Shown here: in pieces, positions 11,967-23,655 of the stretch | Position numbering within the stretch: position 1 is the stretch's first letter | Layout: each line of letters starts with the position of its first letter | NCBI GenBank assembly: GCA_000149265.1 | Contig: CH001736.1 | Location: 411,324 to 475,323, forward strand | Length of the DNA: 64,000 nucleotides | Direction of reading: 5' to 3' | Source of the DNA: Ciona savignyi | Lineage: Eukaryota; Chordata; Ascidiacea; Phlebobranchia; Cionidae | Notes under the pieces: generated by a model | The model's input: only the letters and a program-made list of their open reading frames with translations | Told to the model about the DNA's origin: nothing | Databases searched by the model: none | Position numbers and translations under genes: made by a program

Positions 11967-12617
11967 ATGAACCACCTGATATACGTAGCCTTATTTCTTG
12001 CTCTTGCTGTGCTTGCCGTGACGTCACTGGAGCAGCGTTCTTTCACCAGCAAAGGTAAGACACCACAGTCAACTTGATATTCGAATAAATTGAACGCGTA
12101 GTTATAGCCGGATTCATAAACAACGAAAAAACTTTATATTTTGTTTGTCATTTCACATATTATTACTATGGTTACGTACATGTTCATTTTGACCCTTTAA
12201 AATATATTTTTATATGAAACCTAAAAGGTTATTTCCACTACAGGATATGATACGAAAGAGACACCCCAAGATGCTCATGTACACGACGTAAGAATGTGCA
12301 TTTACTTACATACAGTAGTTAGAAAGCCTCGTTCTATAATACTCTTCTTCTTCAGATAAAACCACATTTTACAAGAGAAAAGAGGTCCATCCATACTCGC
12401 TTTGGAAACATTTGTAGGTTCCTGTTCTGTGCTTTCCATCATTGCCACACTGTCCCCATCTATAAATGTAAGTTTAAGAGACACTTACTAAAAACATATG
12501 TAAAATACATTACCCCGGTATATTAGGTCAATTTTAATAAATGCCTTGGTTGCAGATCGTCGGATGTGCCGTGCCTGTCATTACCACGGCTTCTGTGCAG
12601 GACGTGCGATTCCATAA
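11967..12617 (+). CDS. Secreted basic six-cysteine peptide precursor, paralog 2
   Basis: Four exons in phase: 11967-12054, 12244-12287, 12356-12467, 12556-12617, encoding 101 residues. Residues 1-20 are a clear signal peptide (hydrophobic core ALFLALAVLAV). The pro-region ends in REKR at residues 51-54. The mature peptide is 47 residues with no acidic residue, net charge about +7 plus six histidines. Cysteines lie at mature positions 10, 15, 20, 32, 35 and 41 (C-x4-C-x4-C-x11-C-x2-C-x5-C), the last again followed by Ala-Gly. Intron phases (1, 0, 1) and the length of the last exon (62 bp including stop) equal those of the gene at 6439-7376, so the two arose by duplication. The mature sequences otherwise differ widely, which suggests fast evolution. 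Function is unknown; a histidine-rich cationic peptide could act in defence, but that is inference. Confidence 0.82.
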
Positions 12618-12648
12618 ACTGCAAGAGCCCAACTCTTTATTGTCAATA

Positions 12649-12654
12649 AATTGC
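12649..12654 (+). terminator. Poly(A) signal AATAAA of peptide gene 2
   Basis: Perfect AATAAA 32 bp after the stop codon. A second one lies near 12787 in CCACAATAAATGGG. Either could be used. Confidence 0.45.
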
Positions 12655-13483
12655 AAAAGCCCAACATTTATTGTCAATTGCATTTTACACATTGAACAAC
12701 TAGAAAATATATTACACCCACTTTTCTCGAATTTTTTATTGTTATTGTAAAAAAGTTTAAATTGGTAGAAAGATATTTAATATCCCACAATAAATGGGTT
12801 TGTCAGTATTGCATTTCTATTACAAACACATGCCGTTTTATACCTTTTGCTTGTAAATAAATTTCGTTATTTGTATTTGTATGTAAAAGTTATTTTACTC
12901 GTATTTGTTTTTTCGTCTTAATACAACACATTTTATTAACCAACGAAAAAAAACAATATTATGTTTTGACAGAATATGGTTAATTTTGATATATGTATAT
13001 ATGTTAATTATACTAGTTGATGGCTAGAAATTCGCCCGAAAGAATCTGATTAAATTTTTACACCTTTAAATTTAGCATACACTTAGAATACCACACAGGT
13101 TAAGGCCAATGTACCTTGTGGTGTTATAGCATGGTAGCAGCAGGGAGTACACACCATCATATATAGCATGGTAGCAGCAGGGGGTACATTACATATATTT
13201 TAAAAGTTGTTTATAAGACAACTACGTTATATTCATCATTCATGTTAACCCTGTGATACAATCGTACACTGAGTTGATCGAAAAAATAACGAAGGAGTAG
13301 CAGCATACTTTTACCTTCATATAAATCTTTATTATTGAAATATTTAAAATAAATTGGATCTTCTATGCTGACACTTCTAAATTAACTCGCTCACGTTTTC
13401 TTGAGAGTATACATCACGTTTTCATCACCGGGTGGAAAACACAGGTAAATCAACCCAGCGGACTACACGAAAATGAATAAAAC
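12655..13483. other. Intergenic with a short duplicated motif
   Basis: AT-rich. The phrase AGCATGGTAGCAGCAGGG occurs twice, near 13128 and 13166, each followed by GTACA. On the minus strand an AATAAAG lies at about 13329-13335 and may serve the candidate exon at 13484-13721. No other feature is supported. Confidence 0.5.
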
Positions 13484-13721
13484 CTTTTCAAACTGAACAC
13501 GTTTTTTGATGCCGGTGAGGTTACTGCGGCGACTAGCAACTGGTTTCGGAGCAGGTACCGGAGGGTTTTTATGGGCTTCAAGCGATACGCAGCATGTCGA
13601 TTTGACAAGAGTATCTAAAACACGATTTGTGCGGGGGGTTTCCACATTGGCCCTGATCCCAATGTATTTGATCACGTGACCATTATTGCCGATTTGTTGG
13701 GAGTAACGTCGAAGCCGCAGC
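13484..13721 (-). CDS. Candidate 3' exon of an unknown minus-strand gene with RVxF motif
   Basis: Open frame preceded on the minus strand by an acceptor-like TTTCATGTCGTAG. It encodes about 79 residues that look protein-like: a Pro-rich stretch (NPPVPAPKPVASRR) followed by KKRVQF, which fits the RVxF docking motif for protein phosphatase 1. In the same frame a stop comes 7 codons after the motif. Alternatively a donor-like AAAAG/GTTTTA could splice to a nearby AG. No upstream exons could be found up to 16 kb, so the gene is unproven. The motif alone is short and can occur by chance. Confidence 0.3.
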
Positions 13722-16139
13722 CTACGACATGAAAACGTTATTTAAATACTACACACAAGTCCGATATTATTTTCGCTATTTTATTTGTTCACGGTGCGCA
13801 AATTTATGTAAATAAAGATCCACTATTGGCTTTGTTATGTCGCGGCATTTAGTATGCGCCAGAATTCTTCGAATTTCAAGCACACTAAAGAATCGATAAA
13901 TAAATAAAGTTTTTGTTTGACAACAGTAATAAGAAATACCAACATGGTAAGTAATATTTCTAATGGAGGCAATAAATATTAAAATTGTAAAATTTTTACT
14001 ATATAACATAAATTAAAAAACCTTCGCAAAATCTCATTGGTATTTTTTAAAGTTAATTAAAAAGGTTGAGACCCCAACCTATGTGCGGGCTATGTAAAAA
14101 CAAGAAAATTCCAGGATGCATTTTTGTGCAGGATGTCCTCACTATAATTTCACAATTCACACAACCTTTTCAATACGTGCTTTACGTGTTTCGTAACCCA
14201 ATACTTAACAAACTGAAGTGAAAAAGAAAGCCAAAGACTGCAATATCATGCTTGGTTGGTATAGCTATAAATAAATTAGAACTTCCCAAAGCGCTCAACG
14301 AAGGTGAGGATGTGTACGGTTGCTTAACGGTTGGTTAATTTTGGAAGCTAATAGGCGGACCCAAGTTGGTTAATTACTAGTTTCTATGCTTCGAAAAAAA
14401 AAAAAAAAAACTATTTTAACACATCAAAGCAGTCTGGGAAAAAACATATTGAAGCAATTTAGAGGTTATTTTGTATATTTTTAAACGAATAGAGACAACC
14501 ATAATACATCCACCGCAATCAAGTGCGTAATATCTTAAGTTTCTTATCTCTAGTTAAAATGTTTAGTTTATGATAAAGTTCGGATAGAAAACATATTAAC
14601 ATTTTAAATATGGCGTGTCGTGTGAGCACTTAATTTAAAGCTTTTACCGCTCTCGCCCAAGAAGAAAACGCAAAATGCTGTTTTATTGTTTTTAATGCCG
14701 ACTTATTGGTTCACTTTTGATTTAACACAGAAAATCCAGGGTTGATTTTTGTTTTAGGCGATATTTTATGTAGTGTATTATATGCATCACAACGAGAGAG
14801 ATGAATATCATAACGAATATTTGTTATAGGACCAATATTTAATTTATTTTTTTTAAATTAAAGCTAATTTACAAGATTTTTGTTTAAAGGCTTAATAACG
14901 TAATTCGCCTTGACTAGATTCTATCTTTACTCGAGCATGCCGTCTAGCGGTGGTTTGAACACTTATACGAGAGACCTCCCTGATATCAACAACCTGGCAA
15001 ATTTCTAATGAAAACACCATACGCTTAGGATAGATGATTGATGTTCACTCTAAGATACTATTCGACAAAAGATCATTGTAATATTTGGACTAGATAAAAT
15101 GCTTTAGTGGGAAAAATGTTTTGGGCAAACTGACTAGATGAAGAGATATATTCTTGCAAGCTGTGCTCTATTGCAACGAACACTTTATTAATTTTAATAT
15201 TTATTCCAACACGAAGCGTACGAATGTTTTATTTACACACGGCTGAGCACAGAAATACATCTGGTACAACAAAATATAACTGTAACTGATGTGGCTTACA
15301 ACAACATACTGGTTGTGGTGTACAGTGAACAAGCTGGTAAGTATCTCGACGATGAGTATTGTGAAAACAGTTCGAACGCATGTTTTCGCAGCAGGCATTC
15401 GCAAAGTGTATTTTACAGTACGATATACCCCTCGGTTGAGTGGGGATACATTACATAGTCGCACGTGTTGCTGAAACAACAAACCATTGCTCTTAATATG
15501 ACGATTGGGAAAATAGGAAAACAGAACCGTTCCTAATTTCTAATCCATAAATTCAGCTTTACTCGTTGGCAAAAGACAAGCCTATTATGCCAAATTTGGC
15601 AACTCGCCAAAAAGCACTCGGTATTTAAACGATTTTCTTTTAACCATAACTTCTCAACAAGGTATACAAAAACTTCGGTGACATGGTGCAAGATTAAAAG
15701 CTGAGATTTTTTACACGATTTTCGCATGTATAAATATTTTTGTTTAAAAATAATATTTGTTTAATTAAAAGAGGAATCATTATCGTTTTGTTATGTTTTG
15801 TTGTTTGTTAAAATGTTGTTGATACTTTTATAACTATGGTGGGTATTCCATTATTTAAATACAACTTTAAATATAGTATAGGAATGACAGTGATCATAGC
15901 AAATAGGTACACCCCCTTTTATGTGCCGTCACTAATAAGGTGTTAGATTATTACGTCTGGAACTTATAGTTCTGACTAAGAATTTCGATTAAAAGTGCAA
16001 TTCAGTAAGGTTTATTTCAATAACAAAACTCCCCCTACAAATACATGTAATAAGCCAGCGCGTTAGACAAAGCCTCATGTTTAACGTGTCACCTGATTCA
16101 TACGTACATCCACGTGTGCGATAATGTGAGGCCAAACCT
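13722..16139. other. Intergenic, no supported gene
   Basis: Contains open frames at 13776-14009 (-) and at 15201-15482 (-) with 15289-15474 (+), none with recognisable domains. A good donor-like site (GCTG/GTAAGTATC) is at 15336 on the plus strand after a ~47-codon open frame, but no matching acceptor or neighbouring exon is evident. A run of 16 A follows 14393. Confidence 0.4.
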
Positions 16140-18068
16140 ATTTCCGATTGGCTGGGCGGGAAAGCGTCATTGGGACAAAAAAGGCAGTACGATTATAAGC
16201 ATGGATGCAACTGATGTTATACGCCATTGAGCGAGATGTTACCAGCTGACATATAATCACGTAAGTGTCATTTTATATATTTTACCTAATTTAATATCTA
16301 GATTTTACAATAATACTCGTACCTTATTAACTATAAAGATGTTGAGTTTCCATTGAAAATTAATCTTTACGGCATTTTTACCGCGGTATTTTGTAACTGG
16401 ACTCAGTAGGTCGTTAAGGTTCGTTACATTCTGGGTGTTAAATTATAGTAAGTCATTGCCTTTATTTCTTTGTAAAACTAAACAGTATATTTTGGGATCA
16501 AACTAACTGAAATAGAATTCCAACCAGCACCTGAACAGGCCCCGACAGAAGGGAAGCGGTAAAAAGTGATAACTTTGCTTATATATTTGAATTAATGAAT
16601 AAAACATAAATGAAATAACATATTTAGTAATAGAAATTGCTTTTTGTAAGAAAACGAATCAGCCGCCGTGTAGTGGTATGAGCGACACACTACTGTAAGA
16701 GAAAATGCAACCATGTCATTTTTTGTTCCGCTTAACACACAATTAAGTCTTTTTCAAATAGAAACAGAATCCATCCTTGTAAAATGTAAAATAAATTAAC
16801 CATTCTTGGGTAAATAAGACCCACTAGACCGGCCATGCTAAATGGAACAGAATAAAAGCATGACAATAATCAAAAAGTTTTGAGAAGGGGACATATGTCT
16901 TACATCACGCTCTATGTCAGATAACGCCCATTTGATGACAAAGCCATCATGTATTCTCAACTGTACGTGATTTTCTTTTCGATTGACTGACTGTCAACGA
17001 GAGGCTATGAAATTTTTTCCGCATGATTACACACGTTTCACGTACGATGAGTTACATAGAAGAAGAATTTGTTCATTTAGTTGAGCGACTTGACTGGTGG
17101 TGACAGACACAAGATTTTTTTAATTTTTTTTTGTATAAAGTAGCGTATTCGACCGCCAAGTTACACTTAACACACCGAGCTGTAATGGTTGGACAACTCT
17201 CTGAGATTAGAATAAAACTTTAATGTGATATATATCTAATCTAAATCGATATTTTGAAAATTTGAATGAACAGATAGTGAGAAAATAGGCTGATTTCTCT
17301 CAAATAAAAAATGTGGGAGCGAATAACAGGTTATAGTGTGAGGTTCTTTGCGTGAGAAGAATAGGCGGAAACACAAAAGAAATTGATACCAGTAGCACAG
17401 ACACAATGCGATGGCTCTACTGCTACTGTAATTAAATCCCAGTCTGAAATCAAGTCTATTCAGAGCAAGTAACCGGTTGTGGGTAAATAAAGTTCCTATA
17501 CAAAACGCGCACGTCAGTGCCTGAGCACTCAATGAAAAAGAAAAACCTCTTGAAAGACGCCAATATCGGATTTCTGTTTTTGAGAAAATAATTTTAAAAT
17601 AAAATTTCAGTGCGTTAGTGGATGGTACATTTCGTCCCGCCAAAACCCACACCATAAACACGCGGACCATGGGAGAGTCGAGGCGTAAACTCCAGTAAAC
17701 CGTAACCAGGTAGAGTCTAAATGACGCACTGAACGAACTAAACGCATTTAATCAGGGCCAGTGTAGTTCTGTACAGCAGGGATCTCTTGTGTCCGCGTTC
17801 TAAAGTATTTTATGTTTTTTCACAGGGACTATGATTTCAGATAAGATATTACCGGCATCGTGTCTTTAACGAGGCACAGTAGAACGAAATCTTGCGTTTC
17901 GTGTGCATCTGTTTATAAGGTAAGATGTAATAAAATAAAACACCTCTATTTGGCAATATGTTAGAAATGTTAACAAAAATTCAGTATTAAAATGTACGTT
18001 AATTTCAGAATACGTAATCACCGAATTGACCATGCTGGAAACGATATAAGGAAGAAATGGTTAATCAG
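16140..18068 (+). ncRNA. Candidate spliced transcript with no long ORF
   Basis: The start resembles a promoter: CCGATTGGCTGGGCGGG at about 16145-16161 combines an inverted CCAAT box and a GC box, with GATTATAAGC about 30 bp later. A first exon would end at a strong donor, AATCAC/GTAAGTG (16260/16261). Two further exons have good acceptors and donors: 17826-17919 (TTTTTTCACAG before, GTAAGATG after) and 18009-18068 (AATTTCAG before, GTAAACC after). None contains a long open frame; the last holds an ATG 12 bp before its donor. It could be a non-coding RNA or the 5' UTR of a gene whose coding exons I did not find. Confidence 0.35.
17236..17670 (-). other. Unassigned 144-codon open frame
   Basis: Begins with a true ATG and runs 144 codons, rich in Phe, Leu, Cys and Ser, with no signal peptide, repeat or motif I recognise. 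It lies inside an intron of the candidate plus-strand transcript. By rough estimate a frame this long could arise by chance about once in this much AT-rich DNA, so I do not call it a gene. Confidence 0.2.
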
Positions 18069-21000
18069 GTAAACCAACAACTTATTTTTGGTAAAAAACA
18101 ATTTATTTTCTGTATTTTAAACCGTGATGACGTAATAATTCCGGAACGAACGTGCTCAAGTGTGTCGAACACGTGACCGTTTGCGGTGAAGTTTAATCCA
18201 ACAGCTTGGTCTGAAACCAACTGTCAAAAATACAACCATATTCTAGTTTAAGCTGTTTTAAACCAAAAAATATAATTTTCAAGCAGGTTTATTTGGAAAC
18301 ATTATGGATTCTAAAGTAAGGTAGGACTATGGGTTCCGTGGTTTAGTGAAATGGTGGTGGGTGCGACCGTTGAGCTTAAATGCACACGATGATGACATCG
18401 AGCTTTTTGAATAGAATCACGTGACTAATCATGTGATGTGATGTCAAATAATGATAGGTCTGATATTATACGGCTGCTTTATCATAAAGTGAGAGTTCCA
18501 ACAAGATTTAATCAAATATTAATTTACTTGTGTCCGACCAGAAAACGTCGAGATGCCAACTATGTAAGTCGGGGTAGTGGTCATTTTAAATTTGTTTTCA
18601 CTTTTGATGCAGTTACGTATTGACCCCCTTTGCCAGTTTCGTAAACTGTCATGTGTCGAATGTGACGCATTTGATTTGCTGATCGACGGTCTCGGAAGTT
18701 CTACCTTCTGACATTTGCGTATTACAATATTCTTGGTATCGACAATTAATATTAAACCAATAATGAGTAATCATGTATGGGGTGCCAGTATAAAGTAAGG
18801 TTCTGTCGTATTTTACCACATCGACAATTTTACCAAGAGATAGACCGCGGGCTTGAGTTTCTTAAGTTAAACTTATCACACACTTCAGTACACAGATTTG
18901 TCTATCGTGACACGTGTTGATACTGTGGTCTTAAGCATCTATAAGATACAGATGACCTATTAAAATGATTTTTAATATTTTCCTATTTTAAAGAGAAAGC
19001 TAAGCGAAAATAAAAAATAGGTGACAGGGGGAGTCGCGTTCAAACAGATCTGGTGTTGGTACTGCATCAAAACTGAATAAATTTTGGTGGTGGGGTAGAA
19101 AAGAAAATGATGACATAACCCAAAATGACATTTGAATGACTGCTATATGGGTCATCGCAAAACTGATACTTTAATTGATTTAAAACAACAGATAGCCATA
19201 ACCACACGAATAACTTAAACGCACGCATGGTGTATTTTCTCTACAGCGCTGTTTTAATGTAAGTTTGGTGTTAAGTCTCGGTTGCTATAGGTTGGTGCAA
19301 TAATAACAACGCACGCTAGTTTGTTTTTGCATGCTTAAAATAACTGGTGCTAGTAACGGTGGCGGGCTTATAAACACAAAAGGCTTGCGCGGGAGATGTT
19401 GCACGAGTTTCTAAAATATTTTCAGTAAAACGATAACAATTATTTAAGCACTTGAATTTTAATGTAAGATCAAAACTTGTGCAATTTGTCTCGTGCATAG
19501 CCTGCCCAATTAAAGCCACTATAGAATGCTTCATCTACTAGGTTAGCTGGAAAAGCTAGCTCTAGCTGATGAAGCAAACTAAAGAGGTCCGCCTCGACCG
19601 TATATACAAACTAATCACGAGTTCCGATAAATAAAATTTATAAATGATTCGGCGTCACTGATAAAGTTTAAATACAAATATAAAGTGTTTCTGAAAATGT
19701 GTATTGTTGTTATTATTAAATGTAGGCTTATACTTGATTTGATTGATTTATTATTCCTTTTTCTTAATACTTTATTGGCATTAACCGTATATAATGAGTT
19801 ATATTATGAGTGACTATTTAATTTTTTTGGACTTATGTAAAATACGTTTAATGCTTTTTATTATGCAACACGTGTGGAAACATGCGAATGCGTATTCGGA
19901 AATGTAGGGTGGACGTTTAAAAGCCGTCCATTCTTAGTTTCGAATGCGCGCACGCATTGTACTATCAGCATTTGCTCCATAGCACCATCTCGCGGTGGCT
20001 GTTCTGCATGCTGAAGGTAATGGTCGTAGATTAATTATTTAGTTTATACTGTACTTAACTAAAAAGCTAAGCATGTTCTTTTAAGCTATTCGTGGTTAAA
20101 TCTTACTTTTTGTTTTTTTATACAACAAAATAAGCAACTGTAAAGTTAAAACATATTCATTTACAGACATGAACGAACACTTGCGAAATTAAACTAACGA
20201 TTCTACCAGGACTGCTGATCGAAGAAACATTCTCAGCTCTTTCACTAACTCATTTATATTTAAATTACAACTAACCGGCCGCATTAAATCTTAGATTGTA
20301 GTGCAAAATGCTTTGCCTATTTTGCTTAAGCCATATTTTACTCCAAGCTAGATTTGATCACTTTGACGAATATGACGTCATAACTATGCACCTAATGTCA
20401 ACTTTAGATTGTATCTAGCGCAACCTTACAAAGCTGCTTAATATTAACAATTAACTAAAACTTATTTGCGATTCACGATTTACTAAATATACAGTTTAAT
20501 TTTAAAGGGAATATGTTACTACGAAGAGCATGCATAGCATTGTATTCGTACATGCATTGTTGAACGACTAATTTACTTTGCAATTACTAACACTGTGTTT
20601 TAATTTTTAATCAAATTGTAAATATTTTAACAATATGGCTGCTAATACTGTTGTACATATTGACGATAGGCAGATATGTTTTTGTTTACAGTTGTGTGTA
20701 TATAATATAAACCAAGTGTATACGCCCCCTAAATAACGAAGTGCAATGTATATGTAGACATTACGAAGGGTTATAGCGGGTGTTGAGTGTTAGTTCTGTG
20801 TAATTCGTGACAAATTGTTTGTGTTTTGAATTACCAATCGTATAATCCAATGTTTTGGCCATCAACAATTTTACATGATTACCACATTTCGTTTAATAAA
20901 CCTATTGGAATTGGAATAATTGCGATTACTAAAAATATGTTTATGTAGTATTGTATTCTGCCGATCACCTAAAAAAACTACACTTTGTGAAATATTTCAT

Positions 21001-23655
21001 TTTGAATTATCTTTTCAAGAAAACCCTGAAAAATATCTACAGTACCTTTATTTCTTATTGGCTAAGTGCGTTTAAAGTAGCAAAGCATATGGGAAAGATA
21101 TCTGGAAATAACACTTTTGTTCCAAAGTTCCAGGCCATATTTTCTGTAATAAATGGGTTTCGGAGAAAAATCGGGTTGTAAATGTAATTGTAAAGTTGAC
21201 AACTTGTGATATGTAGTATCTTTTCGTTTATACACTAAATAAAGAATTAAAAGATTAAATCAGTAAATACAACAAACGTATTTAAATATATCTGAAAGAA
21301 ACAAATGAAATGTTAACCTAAAGTACTAATAAATCAGTATTGTTTAGTCCAATTTAGAATTAAAACTAAATGACTAATTCAAGAAATAAAAAAATCCTTA
21401 AAACCGACTAAAACGTGGAATAAGTTAATCCATCAATGTATGACTAAACACAAATTAAAACCATACACGGGGATACAATATATAGGAAAGACATGCAATA
21501 TTTTTGTGGATAGTCCAAATTTTGTTCAATATGATTTATAGGGTATTTATGTTTTACCCGAGTAAATTTGGAAACGCAAGGAGCGTTATACACGGGCTTG
21601 TGACTTTGCTTTTGTATTAGCATGAACTAATTTTTCGCTAAGTTCAGGAGATGTCTGTATTGTGCTTTGTTCGAGGACACAACCACAAGCAAGCGACCCG
21701 TTTTAAATTACATTCCCTCCCGCTAAAAGACAAAACTCTAACGCATTAAATATACCAAAAAATAAGATAAGAAATTACTTGTTTTTCTTCATACAGAATG
21801 AATAAATTACATACACACATATCCTTAAATAAACAGTTACTGAACAAGCGTCATGTGTCACACAAATAGCAAGGTCGCAAACGCTTTCACGGAACTAAGT
21901 TAATCGAAAAAAATATATTGCATGTGAAATTTTCGATCGCGTGTTATATCAGATCTTGGAAAAGTGGCACCATTTAACCACATACCAACTATGCCACACT
22001 TACTTTTATGCATGCACAATAGAACAATGGCATAATTCTATTCAGTACAGTAGGAGCAGTTTTTGTTACATCGCGATCTTTTCAAATACACAATTTTAAA
22101 AACAGTTAACCATTTGACTTTAACATTTTAAAATATTTTTGAGGTATTTCGGAAAAATCATATTTAATAAACTTTTTTTCCACCGAAAAAACGTCCCGTG
22201 TCATTAAAAATGTTTGCAAAATCAGGGATTGGACCACTTAAAGGTGCGATTTAATAAATCCCATTATATCTTCTATATCGGGTGACGACACAGAGTGACG
22301 ACACAGAACAGGTGAATGGAAATTCAAGATTACAAATTCGTCTCCCGCCTTTTAATCCTAGACACGATGTCGCCAACAAACGGGGACCGTCCACCCACAA
22401 AGACAACGCCCCAACCCGGTCGTTAACACCGTGGAGTTCACTTTTACTACAAATTAAAAATAAGGTTGCATGGCAAACCTTTTCTTACCTATAGGGTTTG
22501 TAACGAATTTATTTTTATCGAAAATGAAGCATAATCGGTGGGACCTAGTTTATTTGCATTAAGAAAGATTTACACTGTGTATTACTGCAGATTATTTTGA
22601 ACACATGATTAAATATCCCACGACTGCATGGTTATATTTATTATTTAGATATAGTAAGCAAGATATTCATTCAACAATATATTTAACATCCGACAACACT
22701 AAACTACCAATCATTGTAAGTTTAAAATTTGATGTTATCGATAATTTAAGTTGATAAAATGCGACGCGTTGATTATTGTATTCTTAATCCTAATTCCACG
22801 TATTTCGATTTGGAATAATTTTAAGACATAAAAGTTTTTTTTTTAATAATAGCCTTACAGTTTTATAACAGCATTAAAGTGAAATTTGTAAACATTTAGC
22901 AATTAATTAAGATATCTTTATTATCCATACGAAATAATTATCATGGTTATATATTCAATGGCCGAATTCAATGTTATAAAAGTTTTGTAGCGTTTTTACT
23001 AGTTTATTTTTGTTATGCAAACTTTACGGGATATTACAATAACAAATTGCATTCGTGCTAAAGAATAGCGCAAGAATAAATAAAAATAGTCGCACTTAAT
23101 AAACAAACATTGTCACCTGCAGCAAAGACAACATTGTTTTACAATGATCTGAAATGCAAACTGAACAACACAAACTTACATGAATGATGCCGAAAGAATC
23201 ACCTTTGCAGGCAACAAAGCAATGCTAAAAAAACAATGGACGAGTTCGAACGCTGGACAATGAGGTCTTATCGCATCGCGTACGACAACAATGCAGTTCC
23301 CAGTAGGCTGTAGCCAGTGCAAGGCCGACTCTCAAAAGCTGCAGGCCGACGAGGTGTATTTGGCCTCAGGTATTATTCGGTTTTCGAAGGGGTCGTCCGA
23401 ATTGCAGCCTCTTGAACCAGGATTAAACGAGTCATTGTCTCTTTTCATAGTGTGGTAGTTTATAATCAGTCTCATCAGGTCTATTCCTTCATACTGACAG
23501 TGACTGCTCACAGAGAGGGCATACCCACGACCCACGATAGTATAAGTACTTGAAAATAGTTGGGAAAGGAGGCGTAAATAGTTACCATGCTTAATTACTA
23601 ACAAACGTAATTTACATTGCAGGATTGGTAGAATTTTTGACAAGCACAGATAAAA
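18069..23655. other. 5.6-kb region upstream of the first Dlx gene
   Basis: No supported gene. It must hold most of the 5' regulatory DNA of the Dlx gene at 23656. I can point only to weak items: GATA-type cores around 22908-22925 (GATATC and TTATCC close together), a duplicated GTGACGACACAGA at about 22281-22308, and small acceptor-donor pairs near 19248-19259 and 19983-20016 that could be tiny exons. An acceptor-like CATTGCAG ends at 23621, 34 bp before the Dlx start codon. Confidence 0.4.

Noticed and set aside
6439-12617. Calling the two peptides insulin/relaxin-like or hepcidin-like
   Set aside because: Six cysteines occur in those families too, but the spacing here (x4, x4, x10-11, x2, x4-5) and the single-chain processing do not match either.
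15201-15482. Exon near the strong donor at 15336
   Set aside because: The open frame before the donor has no acceptor, no family match and no linked exon.
17236-17670. 144-codon minus-strand ORF as a gene
   Set aside because: No motif or splice context; a frame of this length is about what chance gives in this much AT-rich DNA.
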